A DNA stretch of 64,000 bases from Pseudopyrenochaeta lycopersici (GCA_003313425.1 NHZP01000044.1:1-64000); one strand, 5' to 3'. Counted from the stretch's first letter, positions 45,573-59,626 are shown. A program made the numbers and translations. The notes: generated by a model from the sequence alone, not told the origin.

Positions 45573-46493
45573 TTATACCAAGGACTGTTGAATGGCATTC
45601 GCAGGCGACATCGCACATTCATTTCTGCAACGGCGGGGCAAGCAATCCTCCAGCGATTTCGTGTTTGGCTCCGCTTTATCCACCTTCTGTTCCGTCATAA
45701 ACCTCAACACCATTTCAGCACCTAATATTGCATCATCCTCTGCATCGATTGCCTTTAGTGTTTCCTTCAACACCTCCGGGGCCCATGTTGGGAAAAAAAA
45801 CTTGACAGTCTCGCTATTCACAAGCCTGTCGAACTCAAAATGCCCTTGGTATGTAAGAACATGACCAGGTTCATAAACACCTTGCACTGCGCAATGCTGG
45901 GTACTTCCCAACATTATCCAGGATGGTGGCAGAATACCAGGGTTCGGGATGACGACATGATCGTGGTGTATGAATTGAAGACGCATCTTTTCAGGAACAC
46001 CAAGAATATTTTCATGGGCGGAAAGGGTTGAATTCCTACCCAACACCTGACGGAACCGTTCTTCTAATGTGATTTCCCTAACACCAATTTCCCACCCTTT
46101 TGGATCCACCTCAACTTTCACCCCAAACCTCTTGAACAAACTCTGACATATCAACTGATGTCCGAAACAACTTCCAAAGATCTTGACTTCGGGATGGCTG
46201 CGGTATACGTCGAGAATGTAGTTGTCTAGTCTTCGTATCCACTCTTGATCGTCGTACGCGGAATTCGCTGAGCCGCTGACAACAATTGCATCGACGTTTT
46301 CCAAGGACGCTGGATATGCACCTTTCATAACATCATAATCGGTGGACTCGATAGTCGTGCTGGGTAGCATTTGACGGCCCACTGCTGACAACAGTTGGTG
46401 AAAGATTCGGCCGTAAGTGGGGCCTTTCTGGGCGTGGACAACCGGAACGGGAGTGTCGGCGTTTAGCATACAGATACGGATTAATTGAGCCAT
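45573..46493 (-). CDS. Class I glutamine amidotransferase-like protein
   Basis: A single exon encodes 306 residues. The class I GATase triad is visible: nucleophile Cys109 in IFGSCFGHQLI, and His218 with Glu220 in TYQGHFEFD. VVSGSANSAYD forms the oxyanion-side loop. The protein stands alone without a synthetase domain, as in the yeast YLR126C group of GMP-synthase-like amidotransferases, whose substrate is unsettled; release of ammonia from glutamine or gamma-glutamyl compounds is the family chemistry. The C-terminal 50 residues are polar and Glu-rich. Intact start and catalytic residues suggest it is functional. Confidence 0.9.
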   Translation of the reverse strand: MAQLIRICMLNADTPVPVVHAQKGPTYGRIFHQLLSAVGRQMLPSTTIESTDYDVMKGAYPASLENVDAIVVSGSANSAYDDQEWIRRLDNYILDVYRSHPEVKIFGSCFGHQLICQSLFKRFGVKVEVDPKGWEIGVREITLEERFRQVLGRNSTLSAHENILGVPEKMRLQFIHHDHVVIPNPGILPPSWIMLGSTQHCAVQGVYEPGHVLTYQGHFEFDRLVNSETVKFFFPTWAPEVLKETLKAIDAEDDAILGAEMVLRFMTEQKVDKAEPNTKSLEDCLPRRCRNECAMSPANAIQQSLV

Positions 46494-47852
46494 TTGGGCG
46501 TATCAAGATATTGAACAGATGATCCAGATGTTTATTTGAAACTTTTGTGTGACCCTGTAGAGATCACGCCGTAGTAAAATTGTATCGAGGTTGTAACTTC
46601 AAGCTGAAGGCGGTCAATCCCCGAAATCGGCATCGCATGTGACAGCCGTCGATAAGCGCGTTCTCGCAACTTGACCATGCTTCTCACAGCGAGCGCTACT
46701 GTAGCTCAATGCTCATGTTTTGCAGCCCATCGACACTAACTGCCGCTCAAATTTCTTCACTTTGCACACAAGAATAATGACCGGGGATACCGTATGGAAA
46801 ACAGCGATAGCGCTTATAATCGATTACTGGTACAGGACTACACCTCGGCGTGCTTCCCGAGCTACAACTGGTGAATGTACAGATGCCTTACGACATACAG
46901 ACATAAACGTTAACGGGTGGTTAAGATGCGGCACCTGCCATTGGGTTATATCTGTGAACAGACTCGCATCGGATGAGGTTGCGATTTTGTTTTGCAAGTT
47001 CAGCAGCCTGCAAACTACTGCCCCATATCCCCGATGAACGATGGCTGTTCCGCCTGATGAAGCAGCTGTGTTAACGTCAATCATTTTTGGATCATGGCAT
47101 TGATAGTGCTCAAAACTCACATATGCTAGTTTCATGGGACATCTACATTAGTAAGTAATATAGCTATATAAGGTTGTCATGTGAAAAAGATCCACTGGAA
47201 TTTGTACGTATTACAATAAACCTCAGGATTATTCGAACATCAGAATAACATGATTTACATAATTATCCTTCTACTCCGGCCATGGGCAATAGAGATATAA
47301 ATATTGGGAGCCTGGTACCTATGAAGATCACTCGCAGCCTACTAAGCCCGCCATGGCCCATGTTGCGCGCCAATAATCTCACGATAGGGATGGAGAAAAC
47401 TGGCCGAATTGGTTCAATGCACAACAAGCAAGGCAATTCATGTATTTTCAATCCTCAATGCTAGCATCTTGATGTGAAAGCGCATTAGAGCCCTAGTTCT
47501 GGAGTCGTAATGACACCCTTGCAACGTAGCATAAACCTGGCCATAGCACACTTTTATGCATCATGAGAATCTGCTTCGCAACATGTTTCATTTGCACCAA
47601 GACGTCCAGTATTCAAGACACTGCTTTTTCCCGCTGCCTCCTCGCTCAACAGCTTGTTATTAAGACGACGAGTGGTGCGTGTGTGAGTTTCGAAGCAACA
47701 TTATAGTGTTCTCTCAAGATACCAAGCAGCAACTAGTACACGAACCAGCGGCACAAAAAACACTCAGTACGTCGGTTTATCCTGCTGTGTTCCTATCCAA
47801 GCCATAAAGACACCGAATTTGCCACCATCCATTGGACGACAGGTTTCCTCCT
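46494..47852. other. Intergenic, no supported gene
   Basis: About 1.36 kb with only short frames such as 46720-47037 (plus). None has a signal peptide or known motif. Composition is normal. It contains the promoter of the amidotransferase gene. Confidence 0.5.
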
Positions 47853-48745
47853 TCAAAATGTCTCCTTTGTATCAATGATTCTCTGCCTCTCTGCCCATGA
47901 ACGTATCTCATCATAGTTTCGACACAAATGTACCGCACCTGTTCCATCGGTTCCTGGTATATCCTGGAATATTGGTGCCTGCGATTGGCCTTCAAGTGTC
48001 GTATCCCCGCAGCAGAGGAGTGCATTGCGCAGGTAGTTAAAGCAATGATCATTGTGCCCAATCTCACCCTCATCAAGGGTAAAGTCCCTATTTCGAACTT
48101 TCATAACAAGCTTATCAATGTAACTTGACATATGCATTAAGCAGTGTAGCTCATGGAAGACAGCGATGGCGTAGACGTTTTTACCAGGAGTTTGAGGGAA
48201 GTGCATGGGAACTGGCAGTCTATACGCGGAGTAATCGGGGACATCGAAAAAGCCGCCGCCACCTTCGAGATGTTAGGAAAAGCCGCTGTATATGAACGGC
48301 GAGGTATCGCTTACGGGGCATGAGATCTCTCCAGTACTTCTTTGTTGAATTGATGGACGCCATGGTTCTGTGGTCCGACGTATATCTAATGTCCGCATGA
48401 AAAGTCCTCTGCTCTGTCGAGACTTCGTCGCAGTCAGCACAACCCATACTCGTTACATGAGTTGCAAAAGAAGCGAAAATGTAAGAACGTACACTTAGGA
48501 ACTAGCGCATTGAGCTCCGCTCCGATGTGCAATGAGCTCGGTTGTTTGTGGAGGATTGACAATTCGCATACGAGGATAGAGAACAATAGAACAAATGTAA
48601 CTGGCCACCGAAGGAACTGAAGGTGCTCAGTAAATTTATGCCATAGCGCGAAGGCGTCTTGTCCGCGATGTCTCTTCTGTTGTTGTTCAAACGCTATCGC
48701 GGTAGGACTTTCGCTGCTGACCATGACATAATTGAAAGGGAACAT
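47853..48745 (-). CDS. UstYa-like (DUF3328) protein
   Basis: Exons 48745-48493, 48422-48315 and 48262-47853 encode 256 residues. The first intron needs donor GTACGT and acceptor GAAG to give LVPKF; the second is GTAAGC...GAAG with CTAAC before it. One membrane helix lies at about 47-64. The lumenal part has RYTSDHRTMASIN and the paired HxxHC motifs that define the family: HELHC (157-161) and HNDHC (190-194). UstYa-type proteins act as copper-dependent oxidases or cyclases in fungal ribosomal-peptide and other metabolite pathways. No precursor peptide with repeated cores, tyrosinase or peptidase gene is adjacent, so its pathway here is unknown. Confidence 0.88.
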
Positions 48746-49224
48746 GCTGCCTTATCAGAGCGTCGTACCGATGCCAGAGATTGATGCCGCCGCAAGGAAG
48801 CCTGTCCCTCGGCAAGGTAATGTTGCTACTTAATCACGGAAGGTTCGAAGTTTCGCGACCTTTGAGTCGAGACGGTGGGTTCTTAGGATTATTTGAGTGT
48901 AAAGCGTCTGGCTAGAGAGTACACACTGTAAATATCCCATGGCGCAAGAGTTGGTGTCCGCACGCTCGTGCCAAGCCTCTTTCATCGCAATGTTATTCAA
49001 TACCGAATCCGGTAATTTGTATTCCACCCTTGCCTTCAGTCATTTGAGCTTACTCCAGAGCATGAAGTACTGGGTTCTCAAGCTGAATCCAGAAACCGCT
49101 TTTAAAACGACTAACTAGTTAGTTAGTTGCAAGCAAGGCAGTGTACCCACGTGGAGATAACATTAATACGAAGAGATAAAGGACGGCATGCATTGCTAAG
49201 AAAGTATCATTTATGGCTCTTATT
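48746..49224. other. Intergenic
   Basis: This 479-bp gap is between two minus-strand genes. It includes the short tandem TTAGTTAG near 49116. No gene was recognised. Confidence 0.5.
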
Positions 49225-50764
49225 TTACAATTTATCGGAAGATTCTCCATTCGCAAAATTGACCTTGAAAATCTCTGGCACGTTTACGGTTTCGGCCTGC
49301 AAAGCTTGAGCACTAACCTTCGAACTATCCTGAGTGTTTATAGCCTTCTTCACCTTTTCTTCTCTACCTACTGCCCTTCGGTGGGCGCGACTCTTGATAT
49401 GTAAACTCCAGTCATTTTCCGTGACTGCAACTGTACCGCAAGTATCGCATACTTTCTTTTGCCAGAGATCTGGTCGCTGCCCGAGGTCGTAATCGCGTTT
49501 TGGCGTGAGCATTTCTGCTGCAGCTGCTGATAGCGTGGATGGCATTGGAAGGGGATGACCATGGAGAAATCTCTCGGTAATTGTAACAGCAGGCTGTACG
49601 GCTTGATCTACCCATCTTGAGAGGTCAGATCCATCCAGCAAGAAGAAGTTACATTTCTGCCCGGCAGTAAGGAGCGCATTGAGCAATTTAATACGGATCC
49701 ACTTGATTTGCCGATTTGCATATTGCCTTGTTGCTGCCTGTGTTTTCTCTACAGCAGCGACCTTCAGTTTTTCGATCTCCAGTGCAGGTTGCGACCCATC
49801 ACCGAGTGCAGATTGGTATTCTAAAAACTCCTTGTATCCTATCGATATCCATATGCCACGAGTTTGATCGATGCCAACTCCTGTGCGGGCCTCATGGTCC
49901 TGTCGGAAGCTGTTTAGCTTTTGTACCTCGGACAGAAGACCTCTCTCCAACATTTTATCCACGCGCTCGTCAAGACGTGAACGGAGTACGTTCTTGTCAG
50001 CGTGAACCCAGAATATCAAAGTCGAATATCGAAGGTCCCTAGCGCCAGCCGTCGAATCACTGTCTTTCGCGCTTTGAGAGGACTTCGCTCGTATGCGTTG
50101 CTCGCTGTATAGCTGCGATGCTGGCCTACCGGTTCGTAGATAGATTTCAAGTGAGCGCTGTATTTTTCGTCTCTCGTTTGGATGCCAACGGTCCGCCATG
50201 ACAGGATCGACCTCCTTCAGCTTATTGAGGATGATATCCGTGGGCTCTTCCAGTATAGGGAAGTGCGCACTGTCCTCATTTAAGCTCAAGGCAGTATCAT
50301 CTGCCAATGCATCGTGGAACAATAGCGACTGGGTGTAGTAGTGAGTTCCGCCAACCAGAATGGGCAGCTTGCCCCGATCTCGGATGTCATCGATCTAGTT
50401 AAATCAGTCAAAGAAATGGGAAGAGAGTATATATTTCATTCGTACTGCGTTCAATGCTTCGCCGACAAATTTGCCAACTGTCCAGGTCTCCTGCTCAAGC
50501 CCTATGCAACCCAGGAGATGGTGCGGAATGCCTTTCATCTCCTCCGATGTGACCTTATTGGTAATTACAGGCAAACCATGGTACAGCTGCATCGCATCAC
50601 CGTTGATGATCTCTCCGTTGAATTTACGAGCTAGCTCAACCGCCAACTTTCTGCCGTGATCAGCCCTGTTTCGCGTCACTTGACCCATGCTGCCTCACAT
50701 CCGATTTTCCGGTCCCTGTTGCGCCAACGATGGCGACGAGAGGTTTGAAGGACGCATGTGCCAT
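49225..50764 (-). CDS. MOD5: tRNA dimethylallyl (isopentenyl) transferase
   Basis: Exons 50764-50699, 50646-50446 and 50394-49225 encode 478 residues. The P-loop GATGTGKS is at residues 14-21. The IPTase core continues with [18 protein letters not shown] (Asp and Gln of the substrate site), GIPHHLLG and [15 protein letters not shown]2H2 zinc finger near the C-terminus (CDTC at about 405-408, then two His near 421-427) is typical of eukaryotic MOD5/TRIT1 and helps tRNA binding. The enzyme adds an isopentenyl group to A37 of tRNAs that read codons starting with U, in cytosol and mitochondria. The first acceptor GAAAG, rather than the nearer GGCAG, is required for frame and gives GKSDLAVELA. Confidence 0.95.
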
Positions 50765-51499
50765 TTTGAGAGTGCCGAAAGATCTAATAAAGCGGAACAT
50801 AGATTCTGCTGTACCCGTGAGGGAGAATGGTGGTTAAGTGGACGAAAATGTTGGTTAGCGTCAAAGCGGCGCGCCTTTCCTCGCACGTCGTTAGTGCCAT
50901 GAATCTCAACGCTAGCCACTCCTACGCTTCCACCTTAATATATTCCTTCGTTCATCACACGATTGACTTTCGAGCGGCTCACGACACATAATAAAGATTT
51001 CAGCAAGTAACCGTCCCGAACTTGGGGCCAATACCATAGCCAAGCTAAAACTACTGGTCGCGGCGCTGTTCTTGTCTTCTCGTTCTCTCGTTCTCCAGTC
51101 CTTTTTAATCAAGGTCATCCACATGCTTACAAGAGGCTCTATGTAGATCAATTTGTGATTAGCAGCTAAGTTTGATTCGTACTCGTTATCGGGCTCACCT
51201 CACATACAAAAGCTTGCTGGGTGTGTCAACTAGACATGCTTGGCGTGCCTCGCGTGATGCATAAGACCTGTGAGGCTGCATTCCATTATCTCAACTCGGC
51301 ATTCCATAATAAGTCAGCCACCATATGAAACTGACTTATTCCTTCAAGGTAGTCTCGCGATGGGAGTGGAGCGATGCCCTTCTCTAAATGATTCTATTCG
51401 CTGGTTGCAAGATGCGGCCATTCACTCTTGTCACTATCACATCTTTGAGGTCACCTTATTAAAATGTGCGAATTTGGGGTGTCATCAAGCATTAACTTA
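50765..51499. other. Intergenic, possibly including the lost 5' end of the protease pseudogene
   Basis: About 735 bp. No gene was recognised. It includes the IPTase promoter. The upstream part of the decayed papain-like gene should extend into its right end. Confidence 0.45.
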
Positions 51500-53415
51500 A
51501 CACGTACTCTTCCTAAATCTCATAGGCCAGCCAGGATGGCGCACCAACACGAGCGAACAATGAACCATCCAAGGTCTGGAAAACCACTCCTGATCACAAT
51601 CCCGAGCACGGCTTAGGTTTCAATGATCCATCTCCAACTTCGGATTTGAAACTTGCTCAGTAAATCGCGATAAGTGGTTCAAATCTTACAGCTGGCCGCC
51701 TGTCTCTCGCCCAGGGATCGACTCACCTTGGGCGTGGGGGAGCGATTCCGAAAACGAGAGACGTCTGTCTCGGTCTGTTGATTGGAGAGATCGTTTTGGG
51801 GTCAACTACATTACAACAATTCAAATTTGTGCATTCAAAGCAATGTAAAAATAGATCTGACAACATTAGGACCAAGGGCGATGTGGCAGCTGCTGGGCAT
51901 TCGCTGTTACTGCCTTGATCGAATCCATGATCCGCATACAGCACGGTACCTGGAGTAAGCGTAGCGAAGCAGATATTTTTAAGGCTTCATCTTCCACTTG
52001 TTCGACTGGTTGGTCACCGGGTTGGGCATTGGAGCTGATGAAGGGCCGGAACTTAGGTCTGACTGACACTAGATGTAGGTGGTGATGGTCGTCGAACTAC
52101 TCACTGCCAAGATACTGAACATGTCTCTTCAGGCAATATATATTACGATTCTGATCGTCCGTTCTTGGGTTGTGGCGACAAACAGGGCAGAACGCTTAGA
52201 ATCGGCGATTATGCCACAATAGAGGGGCTCGATAAGACCAAATGGTAACTTTTGACCAATCTTACTTGGTGCCTTAAACCATCGCTAATTATGTCATAGG
52301 TGGTTGGCAAATATTGGTAATCACTTCATCAGCCGGTAGCAGTGACTTCTACTAATATCATGACTAGTTCAGGGCCCGTAACTTGTGCTAGATGATATAC
52401 CCCGACTTTGATAAATGGGCGCCGGAGCAGGGTATATATCGTCACACAAGCACTCCTGGTAAAAAAAATGTGAAGGCCATGCCATGTTGATTGTTGGGTA
52501 CAATGATGACGAGCAATACTATATTGTGAAAAACTCTTGGGCCCCACTAGTGGTGATAAAGGATACTGGCTCATCGGGTGAGTTTGTGGATCTCCAATCA
52601 GCCTTGCGATGTTTTAACCATCATTTAGGTACGATGAGGCGTCCATAGACGATGTGGAGAACCCCAAATACGGAGTCACCAATATCGATCCTGACCAGTT
52701 TACTCGACGACCCCACCGGAATGGAAACGTATTCCAAAGCAGTGGGGGAAAGACCCACCGTGACTTCGAAGTCGTTCGTGTTGATGAAGAAGGTAATGTG
52801 CTCTTACTGCAACGTCAAGGTGAAGGCAGAAAAAAGTGGTCAGTGCAGGACAACATCACGGTGTCACCGGAAGACCCCTTCTGGGAGTTGTTGTACAATA
52901 CCGCCCTTCCCCCCCACGGCTGCAAGTCAGCCTATCTTACTCGTCAACCGGAGATCCTCTATTGGGGTGAAGTTGACAACAGTTCCAATCACTGGGTCTA
53001 CACAAGCGATTCGGGGCAGCTTGCGGATCAGCAATGGGTTGGGTGGAATCAAGAACAACCAGGCGCAGTTGTCGTGTCGGACGCAGACCTAGCGGAGTCA
53101 TATGGCATTGTGACTGGTTATCCTGGCTTTGTTCAGCTGGACAATTCCGACTTCTCAGTCGTAATCAGATACTTTACGAGAGGTGAGTTTGCGTTGCAAT
53201 CTGTTGCCCCTTTAGACGGGTCGCTGGTGAGCAAGGCCGGTGGGAGAATGTGGGCAGCTTTGGGGGTGGCGAAGTTGCGCATGTGGGTCTTTATGCAAGG
53301 TAGCTATAATTTTGGGCTAGAAGCTATTGTGGAGGATATATGGGGTGACATTTGGCATTGGCAGTTTACCGGGGAGTGGGATCGGACGGCAAAGCTACCT
53401 TTGAAGCTGAGCTAA
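51500..53415 (+). pseudogene. Decayed papain-family (C1A) cysteine protease gene
   Basis: Protease segments appear in order but in shifting frames. Near 51540-51660 lies a propeptide-like run ending KLAQ at a stop. Then WFKSYSWPPV leads to SVDWRDRFGVNYITTIQ (about 51690-51812). The active-site segment DQGRCGSCWAF is at about 51870-51905. GDKQGRTLRIGDY is near 52170-52210. GHAMLIVGYND and VKNSWA, with active-site His and Asn, are near 52476-52542. Lesions include a stop and frameshift near 51660, a splice donor that reads AT instead of GT after TTIQ, a one-base loss before GHAML near 52470 and another after VKNSW near 52540. The final 253 codons (52654-53415) remain open and form a C-terminal domain I do not recognise. 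It is probably non-functional. Confidence 0.85.
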
Positions 53416-53432
53416 GAGAATGTGAAAATAGG

Positions 53433-53456
53433 AATAATAATAATAATAATAATAAT

Positions 53457-53458
<2 letters not shown>
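53433..53458. repeat. AAT microsatellite, left remnant
   Basis: About eight AAT units directly abut the left TIR of the second DNA transposon. With the long AAT run on the other side of the element this was originally one tract. Confidence 0.9.
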
Positions 53459-56064
<2,606 letters not shown>

Positions 56065-56421
56065 ATGGGGCTTTCCCGACGCATCATGATGGCAATGACG
56101 TTGCTGATCGCATCGGTCCAGCTTGCCCTTGCTATGCCCCAGCCTACGCCAGCCCCTGAGCTCCTCACACTGGAGAAGCGCGCCTGTTCGGCCGACAACT
56201 GCCTGCGTGCCCTTCGGAATAGAATCGTCACTGCGTTGCCCTTTTGCGCGACGTACACAACCGAAGCGACTGCCACCATCCCCACATGGGCGGCCAATTG
56301 CGCTAACAACCCGACAAGGGTATCAAGCGCGTGCGCATGCCTAGCGGTACGGATTACATGGAATCCTCGGTTGAGTAAAGATGCTGATGCGAGCGCGATT
56401 TGTGGTAGACTGCCCCTTTGA
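56065..56421 (+). CDS. Small cysteine-containing secreted protein with Kex2-type site
   Basis: The ATG at 56065 gives 118 residues. MGLSRRIMMAMTLLIASVQLALA is a signal peptide. It is followed by MPQPTPAPELLTLEKR, whose Lys-Arg end is a Kex2 cleavage site. The mature part begins ACSADNCLRALRN and includes CATYTT, ANCANN and SACACL, seven or eight cysteines in all. The 3' end is uncertain: a possible intron starts GTACGG at about 56347 and ends at ACTAG near 56425, after which an alternative exon continues to about 56560. The layout (signal peptide, pro-region, Cys-rich short chain) is shared by many secreted fungal proteins including wall proteins and effectors. I do not recognise the family. 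It lies next to a RIPed transposon. Confidence 0.7.
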   Translation: MGLSRRIMMAMTLLIASVQLALAMPQPTPAPELLTLEKRACSADNCLRALRNRIVTALPFCATYTTEATATIPTWAANCANNPTRVSSACACLAVRITWNPRLSKDADASAICGRLPL

Positions 56422-57142
56422 CTAGGGTCTATGGCCCAACCGACAACACCAATTACACCATCTGGGAGCAAGCTGTGAATGTCAGAAACAGGCTAGAGAC
56501 TTTTGAAGAAGCTCTCACGGAATGCCTTGGGATGTGTAATGGTGAAGCCGTCCCTTTTTGAAATTTTCTTCGTTGCCTAATTTGTTGTATTGGGAAACAA
56601 AAGTAACCAGAAAGACCAAGGTGGACTTTGTCACTAAACGTGGACTGGCCAGCAATTACATGAGGCTAACGAAATATTCTTTGTAGAGTACGGATCGCAG
56701 TGTCAGACATTTTCTCTTGCTATGGAGCCAAATCAAGCTCCCATGGCAGGCGGGGCTCTATGCTACTTGTAAGTCCAATATCAATTGGCGTGTTTCGCAT
56801 GGTGTTGGGACTGATGATTGAAGTTACTCGACTCTGTTCCAACCAGCATTCGTGGCTTCGGCGCCGAATTGGTCAAGCAATGTGGTTTATCAGCGGGTAT
56901 GAAAGGATCATTCCGAAAATCATCAAAGACGTGTGAATGGAGGTTCAAGACATGATGTTGAGTGGGTAGCTAGCAAAGGACGTTGTGGCCGATGCAGACG
57001 ACAAAGTTCGATATGGTCAAGATTGTGAAATGCCGTTATGTTGAAATAGACGAAATGGGGTATCTTTGGTTGAACGTCGGCGACGCGCATTGTTGAAGCG
57101 AGTCACTGTCTGAGCCAGTAGCAATGTAATGTAAAGTGTCCT
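56422..57142. other. Intergenic, possible 3' exon of the secreted protein
   Basis: The first 140 bp may be a downstream exon of the secreted-protein gene. The remainder has no recognisable gene; a frame at 56700-56936 (plus) lacks features. Confidence 0.4.
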
Positions 57143-58188
57143 TCAGACTCTCTCGGGCTTTTTCTCAGCACCATAGCCGCCCTTGCCCTCCAGGCTCTCG
57201 TACGTCTTGCCCTCTCCGGCCCCGTTTCTCGGCCCTCTCTCGTCAAGATCCTCTTGCAGCCACTTCAGCACCAGCTCCCCCAGCTGGCTGTTCCCCGTGT
57301 ACAGGCTCGAGTGCTGCTCGGGCTTGACGTGCATGTCTTGGACGCTGCCCCACTTCTTCACCTTGCCCAGGCTCATGTGCACGAGATGGGTGGGCCAAGC
57401 GGCCAAGTTGTCGAGGATGTGGGTCGCGTACACGATGGTGCACGGGCGGGTGTCGGTCTCGTTCTTCAAAAAGGCCAGGAAGTTGCTGCGCGAGAGCAGG
57501 TCCAAGTCGACGGTGATTTCATCCAGCAGCAGGATGGTCCAGGGCCGCAACAGGCCCATGGCCAACTGCACCCTGCGCCGCTCGCCATCGGACACGGCGT
57601 GCATGCGCCAGCCCAGATCAATGTCGAGGATGCGCACGAGCGTGTCGCGGCGGTCGCGGTAGTAGTCGCCGCCGACCGAGGCCAGCAGCGTGGGCACGTC
57701 CATGTCGGTGCGCACAATGGGGTTCAGCACCCATTCGAGGCCGAGGTAGGTGACGCCTTCGAGGCCCATCTTGAAGGGGTCGACGCCTGCAATGGCGACG
57801 GTGCCGGACGGGGCCATGCGCTTGCCGGAGAGGAGGCGGAGGAGCGTCGTCTTGCCCGCGCCATTGGCTGCAGCCTTGTCAGCCACTGCGCCCGCGCGCT
57901 TTGCACGAGTGAATGTCGGCTACCTCCAATAAGCAGTGTCCTGCTGCCCGGCGGCAGTTGCAGGACCACGTCCTTCAGCCCACTGGAGCCGTCTGGGAAC
58001 GTGTAGCTGAGGTCCTTGACGTCAATCGACGGCGCGAGCAGCCTGCTGCCAGGGACGGGGGCCGACATTGGTGCGGCTGGCGGGGTGGGAGAGGACGTGG
58101 GGTGGTCGGGTGCTGCATTTTGTGTCTTTTTTTGCCCCCCGTCGACTAGTTCTTGGTGGGTTGGAGTTGACATGTCTGACGCCATCAT
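57143..58188 (-). CDS. CAF16: Soluble ABC ATPase, CCR4-associated CAF16-like
   Basis: Exons 58188-57924 and 57867-57143 flank a 56-bp GTAGCC...GCAG intron inside the Walker A codon run and encode 329 residues. Walker A is GANGAGKTT (88-96). The signature is VSDGERRR (about 180-187), Walker B is ILLLDEI (about 200-206) and the H-loop is ATHIL (His238). There are no membrane segments. This is the Caf16/ABCI class, which in yeast associates with the CCR4-NOT and Mediator complexes. The N-terminal 40 residues are Pro/Ser/Thr-rich and the C-terminus after the ATPase is Gly/Lys/Glu-rich. LSGGQ is replaced by VSDGE, as is normal for this family. Two adjacent ATGs open the frame; either may be used. 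Confidence 0.92.
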
Positions 58189-58690
58189 CTAGGCCGAATG
58201 CGGCACCACCAACGTGACTTGCTCCTATGGTGTGTTGTGACGGTCGCTATGTCGGTCAAATATCAGTCTTTTCTCGTCTTCGTCCCCAAAGTCGGAATGC
58301 CGGTCCGTCTGCTGGCTGTCCACTTTACCCCAAATCCCAGTGCACAGAGCCTCCTGACAGATCTCCTCAGTTATATTAACCCGGCCATTGTCTTCACTTC
58401 GCCGGACCTACTATGGAAGCTTCTACGCCTGTTCCCCCGCCACCCCCATTGGACAGCCCCAAATGAAAGTACAATGAACCCCATAGTTTGGCCAGCGGAA
58501 CAGCCGGACGCAACAAACTAGATGTGCACGCAATCAGGAAGAGATATGTCATGGAAATGGGAGCAAACAACATGGCGAAATGGTGTGATTGATGTGGTAT
58601 AAAGACGCCTCCGAGCCCACACCATCAAGCCTGCTCCTCCAGCTGCACCATTCCCTTCAAATTGCGCCATTGCCATAGTCGCCGTACACC
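58189..58690. other. Divergent intergenic region, CAF16 / GH131
   Basis: About 500 bp. A frame at 58198-58521 (plus) has no domain and overlaps the promoters, so it is not called. It contains a TATA box for GH131. Confidence 0.5.
58598..58603 (+). promoter_or_regulatory. TATA box of the GH131 gene
   Basis: TATAAA stands 88 bp before the start codon at 58691, within a GC-balanced context. Confidence 0.5.
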
Positions 58691-59626
58691 ATGTACACAC
58701 AAAACTTGTTCTCCTTGCTGGCAGCAGCATCCACTGCCCTTGCCGCTCCTGCACACGCGCGCCCACAAAAGCAACTCCGTGTCGATCCACAGTGCCCCAT
58801 CGTCTTCGATGGCCGCGTGCCCCTCAACACTGTCCCAACCTTCTTCGACACCTACGCAACAAACACAATCTTCAATCCCGATTATGTAAAGGGCAACGAC
58901 CTGAAGTGGAGCGAGATCCTCAAGTTCCCCAACGTCACCTCGCGTTTTGATGGCGACAAGTACACTGCTGTGGAAGTAACCCTGTCGGACAAGTCCATCT
59001 TCCAGAAGCAGAACGGCTTCCGACGAGCCGGTCTGCAATTTCTCAAGGACGCCCCCGACGGTGAGGGAGGCAAGGGCGTCAAGACGCTGCACTGGAGTGT
59101 CAAGCAGGACCCTGCAAGGCCCTTGAACCTAACCCACGAGTATCTGAACGTGTGGCATGAGACGGCCGACTACTCGGCCAACCAGATCCAGTTCCAAGCC
59201 GGAAGTATCATTGGAAAGAGCAACGCCGACAGGAACAACTTCAAGATCCTGGACAGGAATGGCAACAGCCTTTGGAGTGTAGCCATTGATCAGAGGCAGT
59301 GGCAGAACTTTGCCGCCAAACTTGACTACAACAAGAAGTAAGTCTCCATTTGACCCGCCAGCCAAGTCTACTCGCTCAAATCCTAACAACGTCCTAGCCA
59401 AGTCACAATATACTATTCCGCTGGCACCAGCGCGCTGAAATCTGTGGCGGGACCCGTCTCCATAAACCTGGTTGGTGGCGGGCAATTCCAGCTCGGCATC
59501 CTGAAGAAGCCCACCGGATCTACCGATGTCGTCAACAACGGCTACCAGAGCCCCAACTTGAATGAGGGCCAGATCTACGGTGGCCTCTTCGTCGAAGATA
59601 GCGCGAATGGGTGCTTGAGCTTGTAG
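58691..59626 (+). CDS. Secreted glycoside hydrolase family 131 beta-glucanase
   Basis: Exons 58691-59337 and 59398-59626 flank a 60-bp GTAAGT...CCTAG intron with CTAAC and encode 291 residues. Residues 1-19 form a signal peptide. The GH131 pattern begins with CPIVFDGRVPLNT and continues with FNPDYVKGNDLKWSEIL and the Asn/Trp-rich TLHWSVKQD and LNVWHETADYSANQIQFQAG. GH131 enzymes from fungi hydrolyse beta-1,3, beta-1,6 and beta-1,4 glucans. No cellulose-binding module is attached. The C-terminus ends NGCLSL, so the first and last cysteines may pair. Likely extracellular, in plant-cell-wall or self-wall turnover. Confidence 0.9.

Noticed and set aside
37061..48745. Secondary-metabolite gene cluster from the P450 to the UstYa-like gene
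   Set aside because: No polyketide or peptide synthase, terpene cyclase or RiPP precursor is visible, and the genes are separated by long spacers and a transposon.
57183..58006. Long plus-strand open frames opposite the ABC ATPase
   Set aside because: They mirror the GC-rich third positions of the CAF16-like gene and have no recognisable protein features.
58198..58521. 107-codon plus-strand open frame
   Set aside because: It overlaps the CAF16/GH131 promoter region, has no domain or intron logic, and its composition looks non-coding.
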